NCBI RefSeq assembly: GCF_014204495.1
Contig: NZ_JACHLN010000002.1
Span: 372,001-436,000 of the forward strand
Length of the DNA stretch: 64,000 bases
Direction: 5' to 3'
Origin: Sphingomonas kyeonggiensis
GTDB lineage: Bacteria > Pseudomonadota > Alphaproteobacteria > Sphingomonadales > Sphingomonadaceae
In this document: positions 29,493 through 38,988 of the stretch, piece by piece
How positions within the stretch are numbered: position 1 is the first letter of the stretch
Layout: each line of letters starts with the position of its first letter
Made by a program: the position numbers and the translations under genes
The notes under the pieces: model-generated
Told to the model about the DNA's origin: nothing
Seen by the model: the letters and a program-made list of their open reading frames with translations, nothing else
Databases searched by the model: none

Positions 29493-30587
29493 ATGAGCGA
29501 CCAGAAGAACTATACCTACGCCCAGGCGGGTGTCTCGATCGCGGCCGGCAACGCGCTGGTCCGGGCGATCGGCCCGCTCGCCAAGTCCACGCGCCGCGCC
29601 GGCGCCGATGCCGATCTCGGCGGGTTCGGCGGCGTGTTCGACCTGAAGGCGGCGGGGTTCACCGATCCGCTGCTGGTCGCGGCGAATGACGGCGTGGGCA
29701 CCAAGCTCAAGCTCGCGATCGATTACAACGCGCATGACGGCGTCGGCGTCGACCTGGTCGCGATGTGCGCCAACGATCTGATCGTCCAGGGCGCCGAGCC
29801 TTTGTTCTTCCTCGACTATTATGCCAGCGGCAAGCTGGTGCCAGAGACCGCCGAGCGCGTGATCGCCAGCATCGCCGAGGGCTGCCGCCAGGCCGGCTGC
29901 GCGCTGATCGGCGGCGAGACCGCCGAGATGCCGGGCATGTACGCCGATGAGGACTATGACCTGGCCGGCTTCTGCGTCGGCGCGGTGGAGCGCAGCCAGC
30001 TGCTCGACGGCAGCAAGATCCGCCCCGGCGACGTGCTGCTCGGCCTGGGCTCGACCGGCGTGCACTCGAACGGCTTCTCGCTGGTCCGCCGCCTTGCCGC
30101 CGACAAGGGCTGGAAGATGGATCGCCCCGCGCTGTTCGACCAGGAAGTGATCCTGCTCGATGCGCTGATGGCACCGACCCGCATCTATGTGCAAAGCCTG
30201 CTTCCGCAACTTCGCAAGGGCACGATCCACGGCCTGGCGCACATCACCGGCGGCGGCCTGCTTGAGAATGTCCCGCGCGTGCTGCCCGAGGGCTGCCATG
30301 CGAAGATCGATGCCGGTTCCTGGCCGCTGCCGCGCCTGATGGCCTTCCTCCAGGCACAGGGAAATATCGAGCCCGAGGAAATGGCGCGCACCTTCAACTG
30401 CGGCATCGGCATGGTCGCGGTGGTCTCGCCCGACGTGGCGGAAGCGGTGAAGACGGAACTCTACGATGCGGGCGAGGAAGTGTTCGTGATCGGCGAAGTC
30501 GTCGAAGGCGAGCGCGGCTGCACCGTGTTCGGTGACGGCGAGACCTGGAGCGCGCGCGGGGAGTGGTCCGCCACCCACAATGCGTAA
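29493..30587 (+). CDS. purM: Phosphoribosylformylglycinamidine cyclo-ligase
   Basis: AIR synthetase, step 5 of purine synthesis, 364 residues. Signatures are [44 protein letters not shown] and [18 protein letters not shown]. Its last 8 bases overlap purN, which carries out an earlier step of the same pathway (step 3). Confidence 0.98.
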   Translation: MSDQKNYTYAQAGVSIAAGNALVRAIGPLAKSTRRAGADADLGGFGGVFDLKAAGFTDPLLVAANDGVGTKLKLAIDYNAHDGVGVDLVAMCANDLIVQGAEPLFFLDYYASGKLVPETAERVIASIAEGCRQAGCALIGGETAEMPGMYADEDYDLAGFCVGAVERSQLLDGSKIRPGDVLLGLGSTGVHSNGFSLVRRLAADKGWKMDRPALFDQEVILLDALMAPTRIYVQSLLPQLRKGTIHGLAHITGGGLLENVPRVLPEGCHAKIDAGSWPLPRLMAFLQAQGNIEPEEMARTFNCGIGMVAVVSPDVAEAVKTELYDAGEEVFVIGEVVEGERGCTVFGDGETWSARGEWSATHNA

Positions 30588-31146
30588 GAAGCTCGGTATC
30601 CTGATTTCCGGGCGCGGATCGAACATGGCCGCGCTCGTCGAGGCCGCCAAGGCTGCCGACTGCCCGTACGAAGTCGCGCTCGTCGCCAGCGACAAGCCGG
30701 CCGCCGAGGGGCTTGCCTGGGCGGCGGCGCAGGGCGTCGCGACCTTCGCGCAGAGCCCCAAGGGCATGGCCAAGGCCGAATATGAGGCGAAGATCGACGC
30801 GGCGCTGCGCGAGGCCGGCGTCGAGGCGATCGCGCTTGCCGGATACATGCGCCTGCTCACCGACGATTTCGTTGCGCGCTGGCGTGGCCGGATCCTCAAC
30901 ATCCACCCCTCGCTGCTGCCCAAGTACAAGGGCCTCGATACCCATGCCCGGGCGATCGCGGCGGGGGACAGCCATGGCGGCGCATCGGTGCACATCGTCA
31001 CCGAGGAGCTCGATGCCGGCGAAGTGCTCGGCCAGGCCGAAGTGGCGATCCTGCCCGGCGACACGGTGGAAAGCCTTGCGCAGCGCGTGCTGAAGGAGGA
31101 ACATCGGCTCTACCCGAGGGTAGTCGCCGAGTTCCTATGCCGCTGA
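30580..31146 (+). CDS. purN: Phosphoribosylglycinamide formyltransferase
   Basis: Adds formyl from 10-formyl-THF to GAR, 188 residues from the ATG at 30580. [15 protein letters not shown] binds phosphate; [19 protein letters not shown] holds the catalytic Asn/His region, and [14 protein letters not shown] the catalytic Asp. It overlaps purM by 8 bases and the next gene by 10, so the three are likely cotranscribed. Confidence 0.97.
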   Translation: MRKKLGILISGRGSNMAALVEAAKAADCPYEVALVASDKPAAEGLAWAAAQGVATFAQSPKGMAKAEYEAKIDAALREAGVEAIALAGYMRLLTDDFVARWRGRILNIHPSLLPKYKGLDTHARAIAAGDSHGGASVHIVTEELDAGEVLGQAEVAILPGDTVESLAQRVLKEEHRLYPRVVAEFLCR

Positions 31147-31631
31147 ACCGAAACTCGATCCTGATCTCCGCCATCGCTGGCCTTGCCTGCGCGCTGATCG
31201 CGCCGGCGGTCGCTTCTGCCCAGACCGCCCCGCCCCGCACTACCGGGGACGCTAACCGGCCCGGGGGCTTTGTCACGGCGCCGACCGCGCGCCCGGCGGT
31301 GCCCATGCCGGCGGCGCGCAAGCGCGCCAAGCGTCCGCTGAAGGAACCGATCTCGCCGCGCCTGCTTGGGCTGGCGATCGGGCCGGATGATTATCCCGTC
31401 TCCCTTATTCGTGCCGGTGCGCAGGGCCGCGTCATTGCCGTCGTCCAGATCTCCGCCTCCGGGCAGGCGACCGGGTGCGAGATCGCCCAGAGCACGGGCT
31501 ATCCCGATCTCGATGCCCATAGCTGTGCGATCATCCTGCAGCGTGCCCAGTTCGAACCGGCACGGGACGAATATGGCGACCCCGTTGCCAGTTCCGTCAG
31601 GGCGCCCATCAACTGGCAAATCCCCGAATGA
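31137..31631 (+). CDS. Secreted TonB C-terminal-like domain protein
   Basis: 164 residues. A signal peptide (SAIAGLACALIAPAVASA) is followed by a Pro/Arg-rich linker and one TonB-type domain with the Cys/Arg pattern seen in the proteins at 4694-5850 (GQATGCEIAQ, CAIILQRAQFEPA). The start overlaps the 3' end of purN by 10 bases. Function unknown; probably periplasmic. Confidence 0.75.
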   Translation: MPLNRNSILISAIAGLACALIAPAVASAQTAPPRTTGDANRPGGFVTAPTARPAVPMPAARKRAKRPLKEPISPRLLGLAIGPDDYPVSLIRAGAQGRVIAVVQISASGQATGCEIAQSTGYPDLDAHSCAIILQRAQFEPARDEYGDPVASSVRAPINWQIPE

Positions 31632-31641
31632 AGGAGCGCAT

Positions 31642-32019
31642 ATGCCGTTGAGCCCCGATCCGGCCGTCGCCCTTACCCAGGTCCGCGCGATCGCGCTGGA
31701 GCTTCCCGAAAGCGAGGAGCGGCCCAGCCATGGCCAGCCGACCTTCTTCGTTGCCGGCAAGCAGTTCGCCCAGTTCCGCCACGATCATCATGGCGACGGC
31801 CGCACCATCGTCGCGGTGAAGACCGCCGATGACGAGGAAGGGCCGAACCTGATCGGGATCGCGCCGGAGACCTATTCGAAGGTCGCCTATTTCGGTGTGG
31901 GCTGGGTCGGCATCGCGCTCGGCGGGCCCGATATAGACTGGGACTTTGTCGGCGACCGGATCGCACGGAGCTGGGAGCTCGCCGCGCCGCGCCGGCTGCT
32001 CGAGGCGGGCGGCCGCTGA
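31642..32019 (+). CDS. MmcQ/YjbR-family protein
   Basis: 125 residues from the ATG at 31642, with the ribosome site AAGGAG in front. It carries the family pattern EERPSHGQPTFFVAGKQFA and, near the end, a Trp-containing segment (VGWVGIAL, DIDWDFVGDRI). YjbR-like proteins have a double-wing fold sometimes called DNA-binding; their role is not established. Confidence 0.82.
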   Translation: MPLSPDPAVALTQVRAIALELPESEERPSHGQPTFFVAGKQFAQFRHDHHGDGRTIVAVKTADDEEGPNLIGIAPETYSKVAYFGVGWVGIALGGPDIDWDFVGDRIARSWELAAPRRLLEAGGR

Positions 32020-32110
32020 AATCTCCGGAAATCTTGGATATTTTCCCGTTCATCCGAGTTACTTCCCCATTCATCGCTCCTGTGCCGGGAACGGCGGACA
32101 AGGAAGAAAC

Positions 32111-32311
32111 ATGGGACAGAAGATCTCGCCCGCGGAGCCGGAAGAAGTGGCCGGCGTAGCCACCGCGGAGCAAGGCGTGGTGCTGCTCGACGGACCGAAC
32201 GGCGTCGCCATCGCGATGACGCCCCAGGCGGCGGAAGAAACCGGCCGCCGGCTGGTCGCGGCGGCGCAGGAAGCAGCCAGCCAGGGCAGCGCAGAGGCGC
32301 ATCCGAGCTGA
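32111..32311 (+). CDS. Small acidic conserved-type protein (66 residues)
   Basis: ATG at 32111 behind a good ribosome site (AAGGAAGAA). The sequence is polar, with MGQKISPAEPEEVAGV at the front, a hydrophobic strand-like middle and an Ala/Glu-rich helix at the end. No signal, TM or known motif. Codon use fits the neighbours. I do not recognise the family. Confidence 0.6.
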   Translation: MGQKISPAEPEEVAGVATAEQGVVLLDGPNGVAIAMTPQAAEETGRRLVAAAQEAASQGSAEAHPS

Positions 32312-32368
32312 GCCCATGTCGCCGTCCATGTTGACCCCCTGCCCCCGCGCCCGCGATAAGGGGCGCCG

Positions 32369-33064
32369 ATGATCAAGGTCGCCAGCTACAATATGCGCAA
32401 GTCGATCGGCACCGACCGTCGTCGACGCCCGGAGCGCACGCTGCAGGTGCTTTGCGAGATCGGCGCCGACATCGTCGCGCTCCAGGAAGCCGATCGTCGT
32501 TTCGGCGAGCGTTCGGCGGTGCTTACCCAGCACCTTCTCTCCGAGCATAGCGACTACAAGCCCGTGCCCTTCGGCACCAAGGCGCGCTCGATGGGCTGGC
32601 ACGGCAATGCGCTGCTGGTCCGCAAGGACGCGACGGTCCTCGATTGCGAAGCGATCCATTTGCCCGCGTTGGAGCCGCGCGGCGCGGTGATGGCCGATGT
32701 GCGCCTCGCCGGCGGAACGGTGGTGCGGGTGGTCGGCATGCATCTCGACCTGTCCGGCCTGTGGCGGCGGCGCCAGGCGCATGCGATCATCACGCATCTC
32801 CAGGCGAGCACCCACCAGTATCCGACGATCCTGATGGGCGACCTGAACGAATGGAGCGCCCAGTCCGGCTGCCTGCGCGATTTCTCCAGCCACTATGCCT
32901 TCGCCAGCACCGGCAAGAGCTTCCATGCCCGCCGCCCGATGGCGCGGCTCGACCGGATCATGGCCAGTCCGGAGTTGACCATAACCGATGCCGGGGTGCA
33001 CGACAGCCTGCAGGCGCGCACCGCGTCCGACCACCTGCCCATCTGGGCGACTATAAAGGTCTAA
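32369..33064 (+). CDS. Endonuclease/exonuclease/phosphatase family protein
   Basis: 231 residues, one EEP domain. Catalytic motifs are ASYNMRKS (Asn), LQEADRRFG (Glu), LMGDLNEWS (Asp-Asn) and a final ASDHLPIWATI (Asp-His). Possible roles are phosphodiesterase, nuclease or lipid phosphatase. Its stop overlaps the start of the patatin-like gene (TAATG), which suggests that the two act together. Confidence 0.87.
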   Translation: MIKVASYNMRKSIGTDRRRRPERTLQVLCEIGADIVALQEADRRFGERSAVLTQHLLSEHSDYKPVPFGTKARSMGWHGNALLVRKDATVLDCEAIHLPALEPRGAVMADVRLAGGTVVRVVGMHLDLSGLWRRRQAHAIITHLQASTHQYPTILMGDLNEWSAQSGCLRDFSSHYAFASTGKSFHARRPMARLDRIMASPELTITDAGVHDSLQARTASDHLPIWATIKV

Positions 33065-35355
33065 TGGCCGAAACGCGCGACAAGGAACTGCGGCTCGCAC
33101 TGGTCTGCTACGGCGGGATCAGCCTGGCCGTGTACATGCACGGCATCACCAAGGAGATCTGGCGCCTCGCCCGAGCAAGCTGCGCCGAGCGCGACGGCGC
33201 CAATGGCGGGCCCGATGTCTATCGCGAATTGCTCGAGGAGATCCGCGAGAGCTGCGGGGTGAACCTGCGCGTGCTGGTCGATATCCTCGCCGGCGCCAGC
33301 GCCGGCGGGATCAACACGGTTTTCCTGGCCCAGGCGATCGCCACCGGCCAGTCGCTCGATCCGCTGACCGATCTGTGGATGGACAATGCGGATGTCGAGG
33401 CTCTGCTGGAGCCGCGCCAGCGCCCGTCGCACCGCTTCGCCAAGCTCTGGGCGGTGCCGATCGCCTGGCTGGTCGCCAATCGCTCCAAGACGGTCGACGA
33501 GACAGTGGAAGCCGGCGCGCGTGAGGAAGTGCGCACCAAGCTTGAGCACTTCGTCCGCTCGCGCTGGTTCGAGCCGCCCTTTGGTGGCAAGCGGCTGGCC
33601 AACACGATCCTCGACGCCTTTGGCGCGATGGCCAAGGGGCCGAAGGAGAAGCGCCTGCTGCCCGAGGGGCAGCCGCTCGACCTGTTCGTCACCGTCACCG
33701 ATTTCCGCGGCCATCCCGAGGCGCTGCGGCTCAATTCGCCGGCCAGCGTGATGGAGAATGAGCACCGGCTGGTCTTCTCCTTCACCGATCGCGGCTATCC
33801 GGACGAGAAGTTCGCCGACGCGCCCAGCCTGACCTTCGCCGCGCGCGCCACGTCGAGCTTCCCGGGCGCCTTCCCGCCGATGACCCTGGCCGAGATGGAC
33901 GACCTGCTCGCCGAACGGAAACAGGCCTGGCCGCAGCGCAACGCGTTCCTTGAGCGGGTGCTGCCGCGCCAATGGGCGGAGAACAAGGCCGAGAAGGCGG
34001 TGCTGATCGACGGGTCGGTGCTCGCCAACGCGCCCTTCCGCCCGGCGATGGAAGCGCTGAAGGAGCGCCCCGCCCGCCGCCAGGTCGATCGGCGCTTCGT
34101 CTTCGTCGACCCCTTCCCCAATTTCCGCTTCGATTTCTACGGTGGGGACGAAGGGACGCCCGGCTTCTTCGCGACGATCATCGGCGCGCTGTCCGAGCTG
34201 CCGCGCGAGCAGCCGATCCGCGACAATCTCGACGAGATCGCGCGGCGCTCGCACCGGATCGAGCGGATGCTGGGCATCCTGGCCGAGATCCGCGCCGATG
34301 TCGAAACCCAGGTCGAGGCGCTGTTCGGCTACACGCTGTGGCTCGACTATCCCAACCCAAAGCGGCTCGCCGCCTGGCGCAAGCGCGCCCAGGTCTCGGC
34401 GGCGGCCAAGGCGGGCTATGGGCACACGGCCTATGGTCTGCTCAAGGTGGAGGGCGCGATCGATCGCACCGCGCGGCTGCTCTATACGGTCGGCGAGCAG
34501 CACGGTCCCGAGCGACTGCACGAGATCCGCGAAGCGCTGGCCGCCGCGGTCCAGTCGCGCGGGGCGGACCGGTTCGGCGCGATGCATTCCAATGGCGCTT
34601 CGCCCGAGACGCTGGAGTTCCTGCGCGCGCACGACCTCGGCTTCCGCATTCGCCGGCTCCGGCTGCTCGCGCGCCGCCTGACCGAGATCGACTTGCCGAC
34701 CAGCCATGGCGAGCTGAAGCCGATGCGCGAGGCGATCTATGATTCGCTGGCCAGCTATCTCGAGCTCAAGCGCGCCGACACCTTCGCCGATCTGCGCGAC
34801 GAGATACGGATGATGACCGACGATGCCGGTCCGATCCTCGATCGGCTGGCGGAGCGGATGCAGCTCAAGAAGCTCGACGGCGAGACCGATGCGCGGTTGG
34901 CCGAGGGGCTGAGCACCTTGTCGAAGGAGCTGCGCCGCCCGATGCTGCTCGCGCATCTCGGCTTCCCCTTCTACGACATCGCAACGTTGCCCCTGCTCCA
35001 GGGCGAGGGCGTCGACGAGTTCGACCCGATCCGGGTGGACCGCATCGCCCCCGATGACGCTACCGCGATCCGCACCGGCGGCGCCGAGGCGACACTCAAG
35101 GGCATCCAGTTCAACAGCTTCGGCGCGTTCTTCAGCCGTGCATACCGCGAGAACGACTATCTGTGGGGGCGCCTGCACGGCGCGGACCGGCTGATCGACA
35201 TCGTCCTCTCCACCCTCGACCCCGCGGTGCGGCTGTCGGAGGAGCGGACGGCGGCGATCAAGCGGCGGATGTTCCATGCGATCCTCGACGAGGAGGAACC
35301 GCGGCTGACCAGGATCCCAGGGCTGTTCGCGGAGCTGCGGGCGGAGATCGGGTAG
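33064..35355 (+). CDS. Large patatin-like phospholipase (DUF3376/TIGR03607 type)
   Basis: 763 residues. The patatin core starts LRLALVCYGGISLAVYMHG, unusual for having YGG in place of the GGG oxyanion loop. The Ser/Asp dyad is S79 in G-A-S-A-G and D316 in LIDGSVLANAPF. About 430 further residues follow the catalytic domain, matching the long patatin-related family. It likely hydrolyses acyl lipids. No signal peptide. Coupled by a TAATG overlap to the EEP-family gene upstream. Confidence 0.87.
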   Translation: MAETRDKELRLALVCYGGISLAVYMHGITKEIWRLARASCAERDGANGGPDVYRELLEEIRESCGVNLRVLVDILAGASAGGINTVFLAQAIATGQSLDPLTDLWMDNADVEALLEPRQRPSHRFAKLWAVPIAWLVANRSKTVDETVEAGAREEVRTKLEHFVRSRWFEPPFGGKRLANTILDAFGAMAKGPKEKRLLPEGQPLDLFVTVTDFRGHPEALRLNSPASVMENEHRLVFSFTDRGYPDEKFADAPSLTFAARATSSFPGAFPPMTLAEMDDLLAERKQAWPQRNAFLERVLPRQWAENKAEKAVLIDGSVLANAPFRPAMEALKERPARRQVDRRFVFVDPFPNFRFDFYGGDEGTPGFFATIIGALSELPREQPIRDNLDEIARRSHRIERMLGILAEIRADVETQVEALFGYTLWLDYPNPKRLAAWRKRAQVSAAAKAGYGHTAYGLLKVEGAIDRTARLLYTVGEQHGPERLHEIREALAAAVQSRGADRFGAMHSNGASPETLEFLRAHDLGFRIRRLRLLARRLTEIDLPTSHGELKPMREAIYDSLASYLELKRADTFADLRDEIRMMTDDAGPILDRLAERMQLKKLDGETDARLAEGLSTLSKELRRPMLLAHLGFPFYDIATLPLLQGEGVDEFDPIRVDRIAPDDATAIRTGGAEATLKGIQFNSFGAFFSRAYRENDYLWGRLHGADRLIDIVLSTLDPAVRLSEERTAAIKRRMFHAILDEEEPRLTRIPGLFAELRAEIG

Positions 35356-35458
35356 CTCCCTTTCCCCCTCGCGCAAAAGCGGGACAGGGATTGCTAGGCT
35401 GGCCAAACCGGCGTTCCCGACATAGAACCATCACCACCTAACGCGGGAAGGGAGACGG

Positions 35459-35806
35459 ATGCGGTTTCTGAAGGTGCTGTTCTGGCTGTTGCTGGGCGGC
35501 CTTGTCGCAGGCTTCGTGATCTACAATGGCGACGAGCGCGTGAACGTGCACCTGTGGAGCGGGTTGATCGCCGATTTCAGCCTGCCGCTGCTCCTGATCC
35601 TCGTCTTCCTCGCCGGGTTGCTGCCGGTGCTGCTTGCCTATCATGCGCTGCGCTGGCGGATGCGCCAGCGGATCACCGGGCTGGAGCGCGCGCTGAACGA
35701 TGTGCGTGCGATCAATGCGATGCCCGAGCCCGCGCCGGTAACGCCCGAGCCCGTACCTGCCCTTCCTGCTTCGCCCCAGGGCGGCCTGCCGCTGGGAGAC
35801 GCATGA
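35459..35806 (+). CDS. LapA-like (DUF1049) inner-membrane protein
   Basis: 115 residues with two transmembrane helices (about 5-22 and 40-65), the second followed by a basic segment (WRMRQRITGLERAL) in LapA style and a Pro-rich tail. In other bacteria LapA works with LapB in lipopolysaccharide control; no LapB is adjacent. It overlaps pyrF by 4 bases. Confidence 0.8.
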   Translation: MRFLKVLFWLLLGGLVAGFVIYNGDERVNVHLWSGLIADFSLPLLLILVFLAGLLPVLLAYHALRWRMRQRITGLERALNDVRAINAMPEPAPVTPEPVPALPASPQGGLPLGDA

Positions 35807-36477
35807 TGAGCCCGATCTATGTCGCGATCGACACGCCCGACCTGGAGCGCGCGAAAACCATTGCACAGCGCGTGAAGGCGCATGTTGGGGGCATCAAGCT
35901 CGGCCTCGAATTCTTCATGGCGAATGGTCGCGCCGGCGTGCACGAGATGCATGACATCGGCCTGCCGATCTTCCTCGACCTCAAGTTCCACGACATCCCC
36001 AACACCGTCGCCAAGGCGATCCAGGCGCTTCGCCCGCTCGAGCCGGCGATCCTGACCGTGCACGCAGCCGGCGGCCGCGCGATGCTGGAGGACGCCAAGG
36101 CCGCGGCACCGACCGGCACCAAGGTCGTCGCGGTGACGATGCTCACCAGCCTCGACGACAGTGACCTGACCTCGATCGGCCTCAAGCCCGATCCGCATGA
36201 GCAGGTGATGCGGCTGACCGAACTGGCCAAGTCCTCGGGCGTCGACGGCATCGTCTGTTCGGGCAACGAAGTCGCGGCGGCCAAGAAGATCTGGCACGAT
36301 GGCTTCTTCGTCATTCCCGGCGTCCGCCCGGCGAATGGCGTGATCGGCGACCAGAAGCGCGTGGTCACCCCGCGCGCCGCGCTCGATGCCGGCGCCTCGA
36401 TCCTGGTGGTCGGCCGCCCGATCACCCAGGCCGCCGACCCGGATCTCGCCGCGCGCGAGATCGAGGCGACGCTCTGA
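35803..36477 (+). CDS. pyrF: Orotidine 5'-phosphate decarboxylase
   Basis: Last step of UMP synthesis, 224 residues counting from the first of two adjacent ATGs (35803, 35806). The catalytic array DxKxxD is D59, K61 and D64 in LDLKFHDIPNTVA. PGVRPANGVIGDQKRVVTP and VVGRPIT are the phosphate-binding signatures. The start overlaps the lapA-like stop as ATGA. Confidence 0.97.
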   Translation: MMSPIYVAIDTPDLERAKTIAQRVKAHVGGIKLGLEFFMANGRAGVHEMHDIGLPIFLDLKFHDIPNTVAKAIQALRPLEPAILTVHAAGGRAMLEDAKAAAPTGTKVVAVTMLTSLDDSDLTSIGLKPDPHEQVMRLTELAKSSGVDGIVCSGNEVAAAKKIWHDGFFVIPGVRPANGVIGDQKRVVTPRAALDAGASILVVGRPITQAADPDLAAREIEATL

Positions 36478-36481
36478 GCCG

Positions 36482-36955
36482 ATGGGCAGCGCCGCACTCC
36501 TGCTGGCGCTGCTGATAGGAGCGGCCCCGCCGCAATCCGAAGACTATACGGTCCTGCCGCCGGACATGGCGGCCGGGCTGCTGAAGCAATGCTCCCGCGC
36601 CACACCCAAGCCCGGCGAGAGCGGCTGGACGCCCGGCAAGGACGACATCGCCCGGCTGGAGGCGCGAATCCCCGGGTTCCTCGCCCTGGCCGCGGAGCTG
36701 ACGAGCTGGGACGCGAAGTCCCGCAGCGAGCTCAAGGACGCGCCGAAGGGTTGGCTTCGCCAATATGTCGGCATCGTGCGCGGCGGAAAGCGCTTCATCT
36801 ACGGCAATTTCCTGCCCGCGAAGCATGGCGACTGGGGCGAGTGGCGGACCGAGCCGATGATCGTCTGCGATGGCGGCCCGGTCTTTTTCGGGCTGGAATA
36901 TGATGTCGAGAAGGACCGGATCACCGATCTCGCCTTCAACGGCAGCATCGCCTGA
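36482..36955 (+). CDS. Hypothetical secreted protein (157 residues)
   Basis: ATG at 36482, 4 bases past the pyrF stop. Short hydrophobic leader (MGSAALLLALLIGAAPPQ). The body contains LRQYVGIVRGGKRFIYGNF and ends in a strand-rich part (GGPVFFGLEYDVEKDRITDLAFNG), suggesting a compact periplasmic beta domain. Family not recognised. Confidence 0.62.
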   Translation: MGSAALLLALLIGAAPPQSEDYTVLPPDMAAGLLKQCSRATPKPGESGWTPGKDDIARLEARIPGFLALAAELTSWDAKSRSELKDAPKGWLRQYVGIVRGGKRFIYGNFLPAKHGDWGEWRTEPMIVCDGGPVFFGLEYDVEKDRITDLAFNGSIA

Positions 36956-37005
36956 GCGCGATGCATTCGGGAGCAAGACCAGGACCATAGACGCGGGAGG
37001 CAGTG

Positions 37006-37704
37006 ATGATGCGGATTGCGGCTTTCGGACTCTTCGCCCTTTTCCTCGCATTCTTCGGCCTTCACGCCGCCGCGCCACCACCGCCGCAACAGGCGAGTTT
37101 CGATTGCGCCAAGGCCAGCCACCCGCTCGAAAAGACGATCTGCGCCAGTCCGAAGCTGCGTGCGCTCGATGGCGAGGTTGCGGCGCTCTACAAGGCGAAG
37201 CTCGCCCTGCTGTTCGACAAGCAGGGCTTCCGCGGCCAGCAGCGCGACTGGCAGCAGATCCTGCGCACTCGCTGCGCCGGGAAGTGCGATGCAGCTTCGG
37301 TGGAGGCGGACTATACCGTCCAGCGCAATTCGCTGCGCGGCTTCAACGAGGAGACGTGGGAGGCGAGCTACAAGACCGCCGATATCGAGCGGCTCGCGAT
37401 CACCCATGTCGATGCCAGGCAGTTCGACTTCACCCTGACCCGCGATCTCGACGGCCAGATCCTGTGCAAGCTCCCCGCCGACGATGGCGAGGCGGGCGCG
37501 ATCGCCCGCTTCACCACGCCGGACAAGGCGAGCTGGAGCGCCGGCACCTGTCGGATCGACTTCACGCTGGAGCGCGACAAGACCGGTCATGTCACCGAGA
37601 TCGCGGCCGTCGCCTCGCCCGGTTGCAAGCGCTACTGCAAGGCAAACCAGGTGCTGAGCGACAATTTCACGCCGGCCAACAACTGGGTCGCCAGCAATCA
37701 ATAA
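37006..37704 (+). CDS. Secreted LprI/DUF1311-like protein
   Basis: 232 residues. Of three possible starts in a row (GTG 37003, ATG 37006, ATG 37009), the ATGs fit the ribosome site GGGAGG better. Signal peptide to about residue 25. The N-terminal domain has the LprI pattern FDCAKASHPLEKTICASPKLRALDG with paired cysteines. The C-terminal half is unknown and Cys-containing (GCKRYCKAN). LprI relatives bind lysozyme, but this is only a family-level hint. Confidence 0.72.
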   Translation: MMRIAAFGLFALFLAFFGLHAAAPPPPQQASFDCAKASHPLEKTICASPKLRALDGEVAALYKAKLALLFDKQGFRGQQRDWQQILRTRCAGKCDAASVEADYTVQRNSLRGFNEETWEASYKTADIERLAITHVDARQFDFTLTRDLDGQILCKLPADDGEAGAIARFTTPDKASWSAGTCRIDFTLERDKTGHVTEIAAVASPGCKRYCKANQVLSDNFTPANNWVASNQ

Positions 37705-37744
37705 GGGTGGTCCCCCGAAACTACCGGCTCCCCGGCGAGGGCAA

Positions 37745-38494
37745 TCAGTGCGTGCCGTCGTTGAGGATGGCGAACACCTGCGCATAGTCCCCGCGCGCCT
37801 CGGCGAAGCGGAGGAACTTGACCCGCTCCGTCAGGTTCTCGGCGGCACCCGCCTCGAACTGCGCCATCGTCTCGGCGATATAGTCGGCGAGCGGCATCGA
37901 ATTGGGGTTCTGGGCGTGGCCCGGCATCAGGTCGGTCGCCACCGCCGGCGGGGCGATCTCGATCACTTCGACGCTGGTGCCCTTGAGCTGGTGGCGCAGC
38001 GACTGGCTCCAGCTGTGGATCGCCGCCTTGGTCGCCGAATAGGTGGGCGTGGCGGTGAGCGGGACAAAGGCCAGGCCCGAGCTCACGGTGGCGACTGTCG
38101 CCTTGGGCTGGGCCAGCAGGTGTGGCAGCAACGCGGCGTTGAGGCGGATCGGCCCGAGCAGGTTGGTGGCGATCGTCGCCTCGGCGATGGCCAGGTCAGA
38201 CCCCGGGGCGATCAGCGTCTCGGCCTGCATGATCCCGGCATTGTGGATCACGACGTTGAGCGCGGGATGCACCGCGACGATCTCGCGGGCGAAGCGGGCG
38301 ATGTCCGCAGCATCGGCGACGTCGAGCGTCGCGGTGGCGATGCCAGGATTGGCGGCGGCGACTTCCTCGAGCGCGCTCGCGCGGCGACCCGAGACGATCA
38401 CCTTGTTGCCCCGCGCATGCAGCGCCTCGGCGAGGGCGCGGCCGATGCCGGTGCCGCCGCCGGTGATCAGGATGGTGTTGCCGGTGATGTCCAT
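37745..38494 (-). CDS. Short-chain dehydrogenase, DltE-like
   Basis: 249 residues from the ATG at 38494. The NAD(P) motif is TGGGTGIGRALAEAL and the catalytic triad lies in SSGLAF (Ser) and YSATKAA (Tyr/Lys). Extended DltE-type features include HNAGIMQAE. The substrate is unknown. Transcribed away from an HxlR regulator, which probably controls it. Confidence 0.9.
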   Translation of the reverse strand: MDITGNTILITGGGTGIGRALAEALHARGNKVIVSGRRASALEEVAAANPGIATATLDVADAADIARFAREIVAVHPALNVVIHNAGIMQAETLIAPGSDLAIAEATIATNLLGPIRLNAALLPHLLAQPKATVATVSSGLAFVPLTATPTYSATKAAIHSWSQSLRHQLKGTSVEVIEIAPPAVATDLMPGHAQNPNSMPLADYIAETMAQFEAGAAENLTERVKFLRFAEARGDYAQVFAILNDGTH

Positions 38495-38530
38495 GGTCGA
38501 GCTCCTTTCGAATGTCTGGACGCCGGATAT

Positions 38531-38566
38531 CGTAGCATGGTACCCATTGGGGAGTAGGCACCCAAA
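38531..38566. promoter_or_regulatory. Candidate operator between SDR and HxlR genes
   Basis: In the 98-base divergent spacer, GTAG-N4-GGTACCCA is followed by a second related unit GTAGG-CACCCA. The first also contains ATGG-TAC-CCAT. Paired sites between divergent HxlR and reductase genes are common for this regulator class. The match is by eye only. Confidence 0.35.
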
Positions 38567-38592
38567 ATATTCATACACACCTTTTGGAAACC

Positions 38593-38982
38593 ATGGCGAC
38601 CAATCCCCATCACGACTATCCCGATCTCGACCCGCGGGTGGAGGCGCTCGTCACCGAGATCATCGGCCGCGTCGCCGACAAATGGACGATGATCGTGCTC
38701 GAGGCGCTGACCGAGCATGGTGAGCTGCGCTTCTCGAAGCTGCGCGCCGAATGCGGCGGGATCAGCCAGAAGATGCTCACCCAGACGGTGCGCGCGATGG
38801 AGCGCGACGGGCTGCTGGTCCGCACCGTCCACCCGGTGATCCCGCCGCGTGTGGAATATCGCCTCACCGAGCTGGGCGGCAGCTTGGCCGAGGCGTTCTG
38901 CGGCGTCTGGGTCTGGGCGGCGCGCAACCTGGAGCGGATCGAGAGCTCGCGTGAAGCCTTCGACGCGCGCGCCATCGACTGA
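38593..38982 (+). CDS. HxlR-family transcriptional regulator
   Basis: 129 residues from the ATG at 38593; a TTG three codons earlier is in frame. Winged helix of the HxlR type (ADKWTMIVLEALTEHGELRFSKL, GISQKMLTQTVRAMERDGLLVRTV, VEYRLTELGGSLAEAF). No Cys near the start, so redox sensing of the YodB type is not indicated. Likely represses itself and the divergent SDR gene. Confidence 0.92.
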   Translation: MATNPHHDYPDLDPRVEALVTEIIGRVADKWTMIVLEALTEHGELRFSKLRAECGGISQKMLTQTVRAMERDGLLVRTVHPVIPPRVEYRLTELGGSLAEAFCGVWVWAARNLERIESSREAFDARAID

Positions 38983-38988
38983 AATCCG

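Noticed and set aside
33061-35406. Open frame of 781 codons opposite the patatin-like gene
   Set aside because: Antisense shadow of an intact gene that has all catalytic motifs.
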